This document shows, in pieces, positions 1 through 9,100 of a stretch of 64,000 nt of DNA. The DNA comes from Silvibacterium dinghuense. GTDB taxonomy: Bacteria > Acidobacteriota > Terriglobia > Terriglobales > Acidobacteriaceae. Both the position numbers and the translations under genes were made by a program. The number at the start of each line of letters is the position of its first letter. The stretch's first letter is position 1. Under the pieces are notes generated by a model. It was not told where the DNA came from. It did not search any database and saw only the letters and a list, made by a program, of their open reading frames with translations. Location of the stretch: assembly GCF_004123295.1 (NCBI RefSeq), contig NZ_SDMK01000001.1:558001-622000 (forward strand), given 5' to 3'.

Positions 1-195
1 CCATGCATCCTCAACGAAGCGGATGCGGTCGTGATCCTGCGGAAAGACCGACAGCAGCTCCGGCCGGGTGCGCGCATGCACCACCAACCACGTATCGATA
101 TTGCGGGCACGAAGACCCGCGAAAAAGTGGAGCGGCAGGACCGCTTCTCCTCCGAATTGATACGAAGCGTGCTCGGCGACAATACAGACGCGCAT
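1..195 (-). CDS. Glycosyltransferase N-terminus (family 4-like), cut by window edge
   Basis: The reading frame runs off the left edge, so only the first 65 codons are visible. It starts at an ATG at 195 (reading down) with MRVCIVAEHASYQFGGEAVL, followed by PLHFFAGLRARNIDTWLVVHAR. A short hydrophobic beta strand, a Gly-Gly-Glu/Ala turn and a conserved His-rich helix is the usual opening of a GT-B fold glycosyltransferase such as the GT4 family (Glyco_trans_4-like N domain). It lies directly downstream of the O-antigen ligase-like gene on the same strand, with a 142-base gap. That supports a role in assembling a surface polysaccharide or O-antigen. The sugar and acceptor cannot be inferred, and the catalytic C-terminal half is outside the window. 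Confidence 0.7.
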   Translation of the reverse strand, partial: MRVCIVAEHASYQFGGEAVLPLHFFAGLRARNIDTWLVVHARTRPELLSVFPQDHDRIRFVEDAW

Positions 196-337
196 GATTT
201 CCCGGACGGCTCCAGACTCTCAGTACAGAAATTTGCTTCCGGGGGAGTGAAGAAATGGATGTTCCCGAGTCCTGCTTCGTGCTCATCCGGTGTTCAGGAT
301 AACCCGAACAGCAGCCAATCTCCTTACACGCGAAGAC

Positions 338-1690
338 TCATGCAAATACACGCCGGAACTTGAAGCGTTCAGAGGAAGCAGGCGGCAATGCTGGCATCCC
401 GCCCTGCTGTGTCTGGCGTAGAGACTGGCTCCAGCCCAGAAGCAGGAAGAAGAGCGGGTAGCTTTGCCCCCCCATATATACCGTGGTGAGGGCAAGCATC
501 AGACCCGCGATGGTTCCTCCCAGGCAGAAATAGAAATAGATGTCATAGGTGAGTGTCGCTCTGCGGATCGCCACGATGATGGCAATCCCGGCCTCCAGAA
601 TCAGCAGGAGAAAACATGCGTAGCCTAATTCTCCCTGCGTAATCCGGATGAATAGAAACTCGTTATCGATGGAGTTCATGCCACCGACTTTGGGCCACGC
701 AATGACGCCATAGCCGAACAAGCCTCCCTTTTCGATGATCGGCTTGTATTCATCCAGCAGCAGCCGCCGATAGATCGCATTTTCCTGCTCGATATCCTTC
801 GCATCCCACAGCGTTCCGGAGGTGTACTGGTCCGCCTTGATGTAGCCCACGGTCCCGCCCACCACACAAATCAGCAGGGTAATGATGGCGGACCGGCGCA
901 GATTCTTGGCGCGTCCGATGCGGGAGAGGAGGAAGGCCAGAAGTGCGCCCAGCCATGGTCCGCGAGAGTTTGTCATGACGAGACCGGCCAGAATGCCCAG
1001 CGTCACGATGACCGATCGCCGCACCCCGAAATACTTGCGATCGTTCCCCCGCTGCTTCTCCACAAATCCGAGCCACAGGCTGAAGATCACGCCGATCGAT
1101 AACACCATGCCGGCCAGGATGGCCGCCAGGTACGGTCCGGACGCGCGCGTCAGGCCGCCGCGGATCTGCGCAAGCCATGGCCGCTGGTCGGGAAAGAATA
1201 CGCCGACGGTCCGGGTAAATACATTGATGCCGAGCCTGTATTCGGGTGCGCAGAGGATTCCAACGATGAAAAGAAGGATGACCATGCGTCGAATCGCCTG
1301 TTCCCGCATTCCATCCTCTTCCAACAGCAGCCGGCCGATCAGATAGGGCATGATGGCCGACGCCAATGCTCCAAAGAGCACCAACCCGGCATTGGGAGCG
1401 CCCGTGTTGCTGAGTTCCGAATAGTAGATTCCACCGACAAAGCACACCAGCCAGATATCGGCGCGGCGCACCTGCCGCATTTGCCCATAGCGGAACATGA
1501 GCGCAAGCCCGATCGGAAAGATCGCCATGTCGACAAAGGTGAGCGAGGGCAGGTGCGGAAGGCGCAGCGAATAAAACGGCGGGATGAGAAGCAATACCGG
1601 GAGATAAACATCGAGGACAGCGCGCCGGATGGAGTGCTGCCGCATGACTACGATGGACGCGACCAGCGCAAACAATACGATTATCTGCAT
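338..1690 (-). CDS. O-antigen ligase / Wzy-type polymerase-like membrane protein
   Basis: A 450-residue integral membrane protein with about ten hydrophobic segments, starting at residue 1 (MQIIVLFALVASIVVM). A larger hydrophilic loop at roughly residues 255-320 contains the run DAKDIEQENAIYRRLLLDEY. Size, topology and the TNSRGPWLGALLAF segment (small residues plus Arg next to a helix) fit the O-antigen ligase/polymerase family (WaaL/Wzy-like), which joins or polymerises lipid-linked oligosaccharides on the periplasmic face. Neighbouring glycosyltransferases support a polysaccharide role. Ligase and polymerase cannot be told apart from sequence alone. The ATG start at 1690 gives a sensible first membrane segment. 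Confidence 0.75.
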   Translation of the reverse strand: MQIIVLFALVASIVVMRQHSIRRAVLDVYLPVLLLIPPFYSLRLPHLPSLTFVDMAIFPIGLALMFRYGQMRQVRRADIWLVCFVGGIYYSELSNTGAPNAGLVLFGALASAIMPYLIGRLLLEEDGMREQAIRRMVILLFIVGILCAPEYRLGINVFTRTVGVFFPDQRPWLAQIRGGLTRASGPYLAAILAGMVLSIGVIFSLWLGFVEKQRGNDRKYFGVRRSVIVTLGILAGLVMTNSRGPWLGALLAFLLSRIGRAKNLRRSAIITLLICVVGGTVGYIKADQYTSGTLWDAKDIEQENAIYRRLLLDEYKPIIEKGGLFGYGVIAWPKVGGMNSIDNEFLFIRITQGELGYACFLLLILEAGIAIIVAIRRATLTYDIYFYFCLGGTIAGLMLALTTVYMGGQSYPLFFLLLGWSQSLRQTQQGGMPALPPASSERFKFRRVFA

Positions 1691-1957
1691 CGGCGGCTTC
1701 TATGACGGAATGCGCTCGGGCGCAGCTGGCAGCAGCGCATTCTCCCGTATTTCGTGGATAGGAAAGGATGCAGGCATTCCAGCCGGAGATGTGCGCAGAC
1801 GGGCTGACCAGGCAAATGCTTCAAGTGTCCGACGAAGAACCCTCTCCAGATGACCTCATCCTTCCTCATGCATGACAACTTGAGCGAGGGCTCCGCGGTC
1901 CTTTTCTCCCATACCAGTTTAGTAACGATTCCGGGAGATTCCTCTGCCCGTGCCGAA

Positions 1958-1963
1958 ATTATA
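1958..1963 (-). promoter_or_regulatory. Candidate -10 element (TATAAT) upstream of the wzy-like gene
   Basis: On the minus strand this reads TATAAT, a perfect sigma-70 type -10 hexamer. No good -35 is seen at the normal distance, although TG lies just upstream. If used, it would give a leader of about 260 bases before the membrane protein at 1690. Apart from this element and the weak plus-strand -35-like TTGAAC at 2104-2109, the 1691-2188 gap holds only a short cgtggc/gccacg inverted repeat (2085-2102). I see no gene there. Confidence 0.3.
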
Positions 1964-2188
1964 CTCATGCCCACTTCCGGTTTGGCTTAACCTCCACGGC
2001 TGGCTCTTATCCCCTTTTGGCCTGCAAAGAGAGTGGAAACAGAGCTTCAGCCAGGGTCATCCACTCGTCAGGCTTCCCGTAAACCGTGGCCAGAGAGCCA
2101 CGCTTGAACTGCTACACTCCGGACAGGAATATATAGAGAGACCAGCCGCCACCCCTGAGCGGCGCATGTTCCAGAGAGCGACTGACAG

Positions 2189-3193
2189 ATGGTACCGCTG
2201 ACCTCGCAGCCTTCCGCCCCCGATGTATCGATTCTGATTGTCTCCTTCAACACCCGGGATGTGTTGCGGGAGTGTCTGCAATCCATCGAGCGGGAGTCCG
2301 GCGGCCTTCGGGTCGAGGTCTCGATCGTGGACAACCACTCTTCCGATGGATCGCCCGAGATGATCGAGCGGGAGTTCCCCGGGGTGCGCCTCATGCGCAG
2401 CCAGACGAATCTCGGTTTTGGCGCGGCCAACAATGCTGCGCTCGAAGGCTGCACGGGACGGTATATCGTCCTGCTCAACTCGGACGCTTTTCTCTGCCCG
2501 GATGCGCTGCGCCTGGCCGTGAAGCACATGGATGAAAATCCGCAGGTAGGCCTGGGCGGCGGCCGGCTGGTGGGGCGCGACTTCTCGTGGCAGCCCTCGG
2601 CGCGCATGTTCCCGGGAATTCTCAGCGACCTCAGCGTGATGACCGGCCTCGCCGGCCGCTATCCGAAGTCCAGAATCTTCGGCTATTTCGATCGCACCTG
2701 GGCCGACCAGTCGCTTCCCAGCGAAGTGGACTGGGTGCCGGGAGCATTCTCGATCATCCGCGCCGACCTTCTTACCAGGATCGGATTCTTCGACCCCGCG
2801 TTCTTCCTCTACAGCGAAGAGGTCGACCTCTGCCGGCGCATCCAGGCGGCGCGCTACCGGATCTGGTATTGGCCGGACATTACCGTCATTCACATCGGCG
2901 GCGAATCGTCCCGTCAGGTGAAGTCGCTCGAGATGTCTACCACCGGAGCGCAATTGGTTCTCTGGCGCATGCGCAGCACCCTGCTCTACTACCGCAAGCA
3001 CCACGGAAGCAAGGCATGGCTTGCCAGGATGCTGGAACTGACCCTGTATCGCCTCACCGCGTTGCGTAACTCGTTCAGCAAAGATCCGCGGCGCGTGGCG
3101 CGCGCCCAGAACTCCCGGAATCAGGCTCGCCTTATGCACCAGGCCTGGCAGGATACGAAGGGCGGCCGTGTCTCGCCGCCGCGGCCATGGTAA
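2189..3193 (+). CDS. GT2 family glycosyltransferase (rhamnosyltransferase-like)
   Basis: A 334-residue GT-A fold glycosyltransferase. Residues about 10-15 read DVSILIVSFN, the nucleotide-binding strand. SIVDNHSSDGSPE follows, then FGAANNAALE and the metal-binding LLNSDAFL (a DxD-like Asp near residue 93). The acceptor region has WVPGAFSIIRADLL and DPAFFLYSEEVDLCRR; the latter is typical of WbbL/RfbN-like rhamnosyltransferases, with the Glu-Asp pair as catalytic base region. The C-terminal quarter is basic and probably membrane-associating (YYRKHHGSKAWLARMLEL). The protein probably adds a sugar to a lipid-linked glycan on the cytoplasmic face. The ATG at 2189 lacks a strong Shine-Dalgarno. The next gene starts 16 bases downstream and is probably in the same operon. 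The donor sugar is unknown. Confidence 0.88.
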   Translation: MVPLTSQPSAPDVSILIVSFNTRDVLRECLQSIERESGGLRVEVSIVDNHSSDGSPEMIEREFPGVRLMRSQTNLGFGAANNAALEGCTGRYIVLLNSDAFLCPDALRLAVKHMDENPQVGLGGGRLVGRDFSWQPSARMFPGILSDLSVMTGLAGRYPKSRIFGYFDRTWADQSLPSEVDWVPGAFSIIRADLLTRIGFFDPAFFLYSEEVDLCRRIQAARYRIWYWPDITVIHIGGESSRQVKSLEMSTTGAQLVLWRMRSTLLYYRKHHGSKAWLARMLELTLYRLTALRNSFSKDPRRVARAQNSRNQARLMHQAWQDTKGGRVSPPRPW

Positions 3194-3209
3194 GCTTCCG
3201 GAGCATCGC

Positions 3210-3815
3210 ATGAAACGTGCCCTCAAGATCCTGCTCGGCGCGCCTCTGGCTGCCTGGCTGCGAGTGACCCGGCCACTGCGCATTCACCTGCAGCGCATCT
3301 ACGCTTACGCCTCTCTCGCAGCGGAGCTCTCCCATCCGTTGCCCGCCTCCGCGGTTCTGCTCGGCAGAATCCATGTCTACGGCACGCGCAATATCGAAAT
3401 CGGCGAGGACGTCCTGCTCTATCCCGATATCCATCTCGAGACCCAGGGCAGCGCGACGATTCGCATTGGCAAGGGGTGCGTCATCTCCCGCGGCGCGCAC
3501 ATCGTCGCCATGGCCGAGGTCACCATCGGCTCCGGAACCCTTATCGGCGAATATGCCGGCATCCGCGACGCCAACCATCAGCGCAGCGAAGACGCCAGCA
3601 TCCGCGACGCGGGACACACGGCCCGCCCGATTCATATCGGCAGCCAGGTCTGGATCGGGCGCGGTGTCACGGTCCTCGGCGGAGTGACGATCGGAGATGA
3701 AGCGACGGTGGGAGCCAATGCCGTTGTCACCCGTGATGTGCAGGCTAGAACCGTGGCGGTGGGCATTCCTGCGGCTCCGATCGCATCGAGAAAGAGCACC
3801 GGCGAAAACGGGTGA
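3210..3815 (+). CDS. Hexapeptide-repeat (LbH) acyltransferase
   Basis: A 201-residue trimeric left-handed beta-helix acyltransferase of the WbbJ/maltose-acetyltransferase type. Repeated [LIV]-G-x-x-x-x hexads run from about residue 62 (IRIGKGCVI, VTIGSGTLIGEYAGI). They end with QVWIGRGVTVLGGVTIGDEA and the family signature VGANAVVTRDV. The DANHQRSED loop carries the likely catalytic His. The enzyme would O-acetylate (or otherwise acylate) a sugar using acetyl-CoA. I chose the ATG at 3210 over the longer frame from 3168 because GGAG at 3200-3203 is correctly spaced from it and the longer start overlaps the glycosyltransferase. The context is decoration of the same surface glycan. Confidence 0.87.
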   Translation: MKRALKILLGAPLAAWLRVTRPLRIHLQRIYAYASLAAELSHPLPASAVLLGRIHVYGTRNIEIGEDVLLYPDIHLETQGSATIRIGKGCVISRGAHIVAMAEVTIGSGTLIGEYAGIRDANHQRSEDASIRDAGHTARPIHIGSQVWIGRGVTVLGGVTIGDEATVGANAVVTRDVQARTVAVGIPAAPIASRKSTGENG

Positions 3816-3829
3816 ATCGGCGGCCAGGT

Positions 3830-4762
3830 CTAACGACCAAAGATGTGGTGAACAAACGAGCGCACGTAACCGACAAGATCCTGGGGATGCTGTTCCGCTC
3901 TTTTCTTATGCTTAGCGGTAGGCTCCTGCGATTCCGCAACAGCGGTTGTATTCTCCGCAGCCGATGGAGGCATATTTGAGGCAGGTGCGCCGGCGGATGC
4001 CACCTCTCCCTTCGCCTCTGACGCATGGGAAACCAGCGAAGCGGCATACCGCTCCACGGGAGAGGCTACGGAATCGCTCACTGGGGAGTGATTCGCCGCA
4101 GTCGTCAATTCCGCATCGCAGCCGCACCCCTCTGTCGAGGTCTCCATCTTCCCTTCAGAGAAACGTGCGCTTCGGTCGTCGCCGGAATACTGAAACGCAT
4201 CGCCTCCGATCAGCGAGGTCACGCGAAAATAGGATCCCGGCTGAGAGTTTCCTTGCAGGCAAAGATCTCCATGCCGGTTCATGGCCACCTGCAGCAGCCC
4301 CACATCACCAGTGCGCGTAGCGCTGGTCAATTCCACGCGCCAGTCCGGCGTGATAACCTGGTCGCCCATCTTGAGGGGGAACGCCTCTTCCGTGCCTCCC
4401 GCCTGAAAGGCCAGCATCATCCCGGCATTCGCATCGGCGGTGAGAATCTGCAGCTGGGAGCGCGGGCACAATCTCATCGACCCGCCTCGCTCGAGCTTCA
4501 CTTCCATGCTCTCCGTCATCGATTCCACGCGCGCGCCGTTGTAGAGCAGGAAGCGGTTTCCGCTCACCCGCACTGTCCCGCTGATCATGCCGTCCGGCCC
4601 GGTGAGGTTCGCAACCGGTATCCCTTCCGCTTCGAAGGCTCCGGAGGCGGGACGGAACGTGGTCAGCAGGACAGCGCCGAGCAGGACGCCGGAGATTCCC
4701 AGCCTCCAGGCCAGACCGCCGTAGCTGCGTCTGCGCTGCTCCTGCTCACTGACACGATCCAT
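3830..4762 (-). CDS. Unknown membrane-anchored protein, FecR-like beta domain possible
   Basis: A 310-residue protein I do not recognise. A basic N-terminus is followed by one membrane segment (about residues 20-40, LGISGVLLGAVLLTTF). Next comes a beta-rich extracytoplasmic region (about 55-200) that includes ISGTVRVSGNRFLLYNGARVES and a MRLCPRSQLQILTA stretch, reminiscent of FecR-type domains. The C-terminal third is Ala/Ser/Glu-rich and low complexity, with a basic KHKKR run near the end. I chose the ATG at 4762 because a strong AAGGAGGAAG ribosome site precedes it; the longer frame would use a TTG at 4786. It is 20 bases downstream of the next gene on the same strand and is probably co-transcribed with it. 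Confidence 0.6.
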   Translation of the reverse strand: MDRVSEQEQRRRSYGGLAWRLGISGVLLGAVLLTTFRPASGAFEAEGIPVANLTGPDGMISGTVRVSGNRFLLYNGARVESMTESMEVKLERGGSMRLCPRSQLQILTADANAGMMLAFQAGGTEEAFPLKMGDQVITPDWRVELTSATRTGDVGLLQVAMNRHGDLCLQGNSQPGSYFRVTSLIGGDAFQYSGDDRSARFSEGKMETSTEGCGCDAELTTAANHSPVSDSVASPVERYAASLVSHASEAKGEVASAGAPASNMPPSAAENTTAVAESQEPTAKHKKRAEQHPQDLVGYVRSFVHHIFGR

Positions 4763-4782
4763 ATCTTCCTCCTTCGCTCTAC

Positions 4783-5817
4783 TCAAGCCCCGAGCCTTGG
4801 TCCCTGTTCAAACCAGCGCGCCAGATCCTGAGCCACCTGGCGCAGACGCTCCCATTCGATGTCCACACGGTCGAGGCGCTCTTCGAGGAAATCTGCTGCC
4901 GGCGGAGCCGCAGCTTCGGGCCGCACACCTGGAGGCGCGGCAAGGCGGGACAGCGCGTGAGACTTCTGCTGATCGAACCAGGCTTCGATCTCGTGACCGG
5001 TACTCTCGATCCCAGCCCAGGACTCGTTCAGCAACCGCAGATATTCGCGAAAGCTGCCGCTTGCGGATGCCGGATGCGGCGCAGGCTCAACGTCGACCAC
5101 AGTAGAAACGGGATGAGATGGTCCTGCTTCAGGAGCAACGGCGAGGGGATGAGCAGGGACGGTCATTTCGGTGATCTCCATCTGTCGGTACGTAGCATCT
5201 ACGGAGGCTGGGACTGGAGCTGAAATCTCCGCTCCGACGGCGAGGCTTCCATCCGCAGCGGTCTTGGCCGACTCAAGCCCGAGGAAGCTCTGCCTGCGCA
5301 GATGCGCATCCTCTTCTTCCCCGAACGATTCTTCCGCGGTCAGCTCGTGTTCGGCCTGGATATGGTGCGCGGCAAGCGCCGGCAGGCTAAAGACAAAGAG
5401 CAATCCGGCAATGTCCGCAAGGGGCACTGCCACCGGAACCTGGTGCGCAAGCGGACCATTCGTGAGCAGCCCATAAAGCAGCGCCACCACCGCTACCGAG
5501 CCGGTAACCGCCACAAACCAGGGCAGCACAGGCCGGCGCAGGCCAACCCGCCGCCGCTCGACCAGGCCCCATGTCGCGACAATGAGCCACAGGCCAAGGA
5601 ACCCCCATAGAAAAAGCCATGTGCTGTGCAGACGTTCGCGCAACGATGCCAGCAAAAACCGTACTTGTTCCAGGGATAAGACTTCGCTACTCTGCGATCC
5701 ATGAAGTCCGGGCTGCGTGCCGTGCGTCAGAACAAGCAGACAGAATGCCGCCAGAACTAACGTCAGGTAGCAGAGCGAACGCGAAATCACCATCTCTCCC
5801 GATCTCTCCAACTCCAT
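4783..5817 (-). CDS. Unknown four-helix membrane protein with coiled C-terminus
   Basis: A 344-residue protein with no family I can name. Four hydrophobic segments fall at about residues 14-32 (YLTLVLAAFCLLVLTHG), 70-88 (WLFLWGFLGLWLIVATWG), 103-124 and 132-155. The long cytoplasmic or periplasmic tail is rich in Ala, Pro and Glu. It ends in two helical stretches containing EIEAWFDQQKSHALSRL and ERLDRVDIEWERLRQVAQDLARWFEQ, a pair of similar WF-containing amphipathic helices. I chose the ATG at 5817 because GGAAGG lies just upstream. It precedes the FecR-like protein gene by 20 bases; the pair is probably an operon for a paired envelope complex. Confidence 0.6.
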   Translation of the reverse strand: MELERSGEMVISRSLCYLTLVLAAFCLLVLTHGTQPGLHGSQSSEVLSLEQVRFLLASLRERLHSTWLFLWGFLGLWLIVATWGLVERRRVGLRRPVLPWFVAVTGSVAVVALLYGLLTNGPLAHQVPVAVPLADIAGLLFVFSLPALAAHHIQAEHELTAEESFGEEEDAHLRRQSFLGLESAKTAADGSLAVGAEISAPVPASVDATYRQMEITEMTVPAHPLAVAPEAGPSHPVSTVVDVEPAPHPASASGSFREYLRLLNESWAGIESTGHEIEAWFDQQKSHALSRLAAPPGVRPEAAAPPAADFLEERLDRVDIEWERLRQVAQDLARWFEQGPRLGA

Positions 5818-6102
5818 ATACCCGCCTTCCGACACTCCGGCCTGAAGACTGCATATTGGACCGGGGGTTATCGAAAAACACACCGGCTGCAGTCAGGAAA
5901 TAAGAAACGGGCTATCGCATGGAGTGCATTGTGCCCGCTCTGTTGAGCATCGGCAAAGAAGACCAGATAGGGCAGTACACTTTCGTAATGATTGCATGGA
6001 CACCAGCAATTTCCGCTGCTTTTCTTATAAATATTTGCCGGGAGAGAAATACGTAGTTAGTACATGAAACGAATGCAACAACAAGTTATTTCATCACTTA
6101 AG
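5818..6102. other. Intergenic region without recognisable gene
   Basis: No supportable reading frame. A TATAAA-like run lies near 6025. A 39-codon frame from 6064 crosses the terminator and has no plausible protein character. The region must hold the promoter of the minus-strand membrane-protein pair, but I could not place hexamers with confidence. Confidence 0.5.
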
Positions 6103-6145
6103 AAAAGAGAACGCCGGGACTTAATAAGTCCCGGCGTTCTCTTTT
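6103..6145 (-). terminator. Perfect 20-bp terminator hairpin after the TonB receptor
   Basis: The arms 6103-6122 and 6126-6145 are perfectly complementary over 20 base pairs around a 3-base loop. A-rich and T-rich ends flank the GC core, so the element could work in both directions. It lies 18 bases past the stop of the TonB receptor gene. Confidence 0.9.
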
Positions 6146-6162
6146 CAAACAGCAGAATAAAG

Positions 6163-9100
6163 TTAGAAATCGTAACGCAGTGAGAACTGCATGCGGCGCG
6201 GACTACTGAGTAGCGTACTGGCCACACCCAGCGAGCCTCCCGTCAGACCCGTTTGAATGCTTTGCGGATCGAAGCGAACTGTGTTGGTGACGTTGTAGAC
6301 TTCCCAGGCAAACTTCAGGCTGCCATAATCAGCCAACTTCCAAGCCTTATTCAGACCCGAATCAATGTCGAAGTAGCCATCTCCACGGAAATTGTTGCGC
6401 TCACCAGCTTCGCCAGGATAGGGCAGGCGCATCGGCGATCCAGTCGAGACACCATTGTTGATGGCATCCGGATCGTCGAAGAACTGCGGCTCGCCATTTT
6501 CGTCGAAGTGACGGCGCATCTTGATGGGAGCGGTCACGACAGCGTAACTCTCCTGCTGCCAGTTCGTTGTAAACCCGGGCTCATAAAAGGAAAAGGGCAA
6601 GCCGCTGGTCGCACGGGCAATTCCCGAAAACTGCCAACCGCCAATGAAAATATTCGTCAGCGTATCTGCATTGCCTCCGATCAGCTTGCCTCGGCCAAAC
6701 GGCATTTCGTACACCCAGTCAACGGTGAGCAGATGTGTTGTATCAAAATCCGAGACGCCGCGATTCAGATACGGCTTCCAAGTGTTGAGAATACTGCCAC
6801 GTGAGGACAAATTGCCGCTGAATTCCGTGTTCCGCTCGGCATCCGATCCCATATCAATCGAGCGCGAATATGTGTAGCTGATATCAGCCTGCAGGCCGTG
6901 TGTCATCGGATGACGCAATGTAACCTGGCCCGAGTTGTAGTAGCTCATGCCGATCGTCGAGAGTGCATAGAGCGAGGAAAACTGCGGCTGCCAGAACTTC
7001 GACTGATAACCGGCTGGACAGGTATAGATGCAATAGTAGTCGATGTCGGAAAGCGAAGTTGTCGCACCGAGATTCGCACGATAGGGCGCCCACTCATTGG
7101 TGTAGATCGCCTGCGTCGCGCTCTCCCCTGGATAGTCAATGCCTGCCATGAACGGGAAGACATCCTCAAAGTACTGGATGGTTGGCACGGTTGCGTCCGC
7201 ATTTCCGCCGTTCACATCCACAAGATGCGAGAGCTTGGAACCAGCAGCAAAATAATCACCGGCGCCCTGTGGATCGACATAATCAACCGGCTCGGCAAGG
7301 TCCAGGCTGCTCAGCAGGTGCCGGCCAAGCCGGCCGACATAGCCGGTTTCGAGCGTCCAGCCTGCCGGCAACTGACGCTGCACAGAGAGATTGAATGCCT
7401 CCGAATACGGCGTCTTCAGCCGGTTATCCAGCCCCCAGGTGATCGCAAAGCCCGCGTCCGGACACGCCGGAGGAGTGAACGGAAATGCTACCGTCGACGG
7501 CGCGGTACAGTTTGTGAAGGGTATGGTGTTCCGTCCGATAAATCGCGGCGACGTCTCGTAGCCGTAAGTGGCGGCAGGATCGGTGATCGAACTGCTCACG
7601 CCAAACGAACCGTTCTGCGAGAAAATGTTGACCAACGACTCACCAAAGTGATCGTAATAAATGCCGGCGCCAAGACGGATAGAGGTTTTTGCATCCGGCG
7701 CATAGGCCAGCGCAAAGCGCGGGGCAAAGTTGTCCTTGGACTTCGGCCAGTAACCAGGCCTATGGTAATAAGGACCGGTCGGCACAAACACCAGGTTCGG
7801 CTCATAGATCTGCCCGGACTGGGCTTCGGCTTCGCGCTCCTGATACCAGGCATGCGTGTCAATGGTCGGCGCCACTTCCTGGCCGCTGGTCTCCCATGGC
7901 GTCTGCAAAATAGTGTGCCGCAGGCCGAAGGTCAGCATCAGCCTGGGGGTTACTTGCCAGGAGTCCTGGAGATAATATTCAAATTCGTTTGCCTTGTAAT
8001 GACGATCGACAAATGCACCATCTGAGAGCAGGGTTCCGGAAGTGGAGCTCGTGAGGTTGTAGTTGTAGTTATTCGTCACCGAAGGGACAGTGCCAAGCAG
8101 ATTGGCATAGGCGATGCCATACGAATTCTGAAAACCAGAGTCGACCGAGTCGACTCCTGGCGCGCTGCCGCCCAGCCAGTATGGGTTCGTGCTTCCTCCA
8201 TTGAAGGAGTTCGCGTCCGTCGAGAAATTCTGATGCACGAGCCTCCAGGTACCACCCAGCTGGATATTGTGCTTGCCCTTGCTCCAGCTCAGGGTATCGA
8301 CAATGCTGTTGACCGGCGTGGAGGTAATTGTGCTTCGCGTCTCAGCGGTAGGTGTCGCCAGGAAACGGAAGTCGACGTAATCTTCTTCCCCAACCCCCAA
8401 GTTGCCGTAACCCTGCCGGACATACGCATAGCGCAGGTCATTCACGATGCTGGGTGAGATCGTCCAGGTGTCGCCGGCTGCAATGCCCTTATTGTTCTGC
8501 ACCAGTACCGAAGAAGCACCCTGGCCCGGGAACTGTTCCGTTCCGTCAGTCGTGTCTTTCTGCAGATTTCCGCGGACAAAGACACGGTGTCTCTGACCCG
8601 GCGTGAAATCGATCTTGGCAATCATCGTATTCAGACTGACAGGGTTGGGCGAGGAGAAGGTATACGAGCCGCTGTTGTATCCGTCACCCTCGGTAAAGCC
8701 GTTCGCCGCAGGCATGGACTGAAGGTACTTCAAAGCATAGGGGTCCGGGCCGGGCCCCCATGGGCAGACGCTGTTCACCGTACAAGCTGCATCGAGCGTG
8801 GCCACCTGAGCCGAGGTCAGCGTGACCGCACTGCCGTTCGAAACATAGGTGAGTAACCCCTGCTGATAGGACGAGGTCGGATCGGTCTGTGTGACCTGCG
8901 CGTTCTCCGCAATGCGCTCGCCTTCATAGTTCCCAAAGAAGAAGAGTTTGTCCTTAAGAACAGGGCCGCCAAGATCGGCACCAAAGATGTTGCGCAACAG
9001 CTTGCCAGGGACATTCGGTTCGCCGCTCGAAAGCTCAGCCTGCTTATTGAACCAGTCATTGGCGACGGTGTTCGTCGGCCGGTAGTACTCATACGCCGCA

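Noticed and set aside
1681-1974. 97-codon minus-strand frame upstream of the wzy-like gene
   Set aside because: Overlaps the gene start out of frame, with mixed codon bias, no ribosome site and no family resemblance.
2057-3283. 408-codon minus-strand frame opposite the GT2 glycosyltransferase
   Set aside because: Antisense shadow; the plus-strand frame has clear GT2 motifs.
6064-6183. 39-codon frame between the membrane-protein pair and the TonB receptor gene
   Set aside because: It runs through the perfect terminator hairpin at 6103-6145 and into the receptor gene's end, with no ribosome site.
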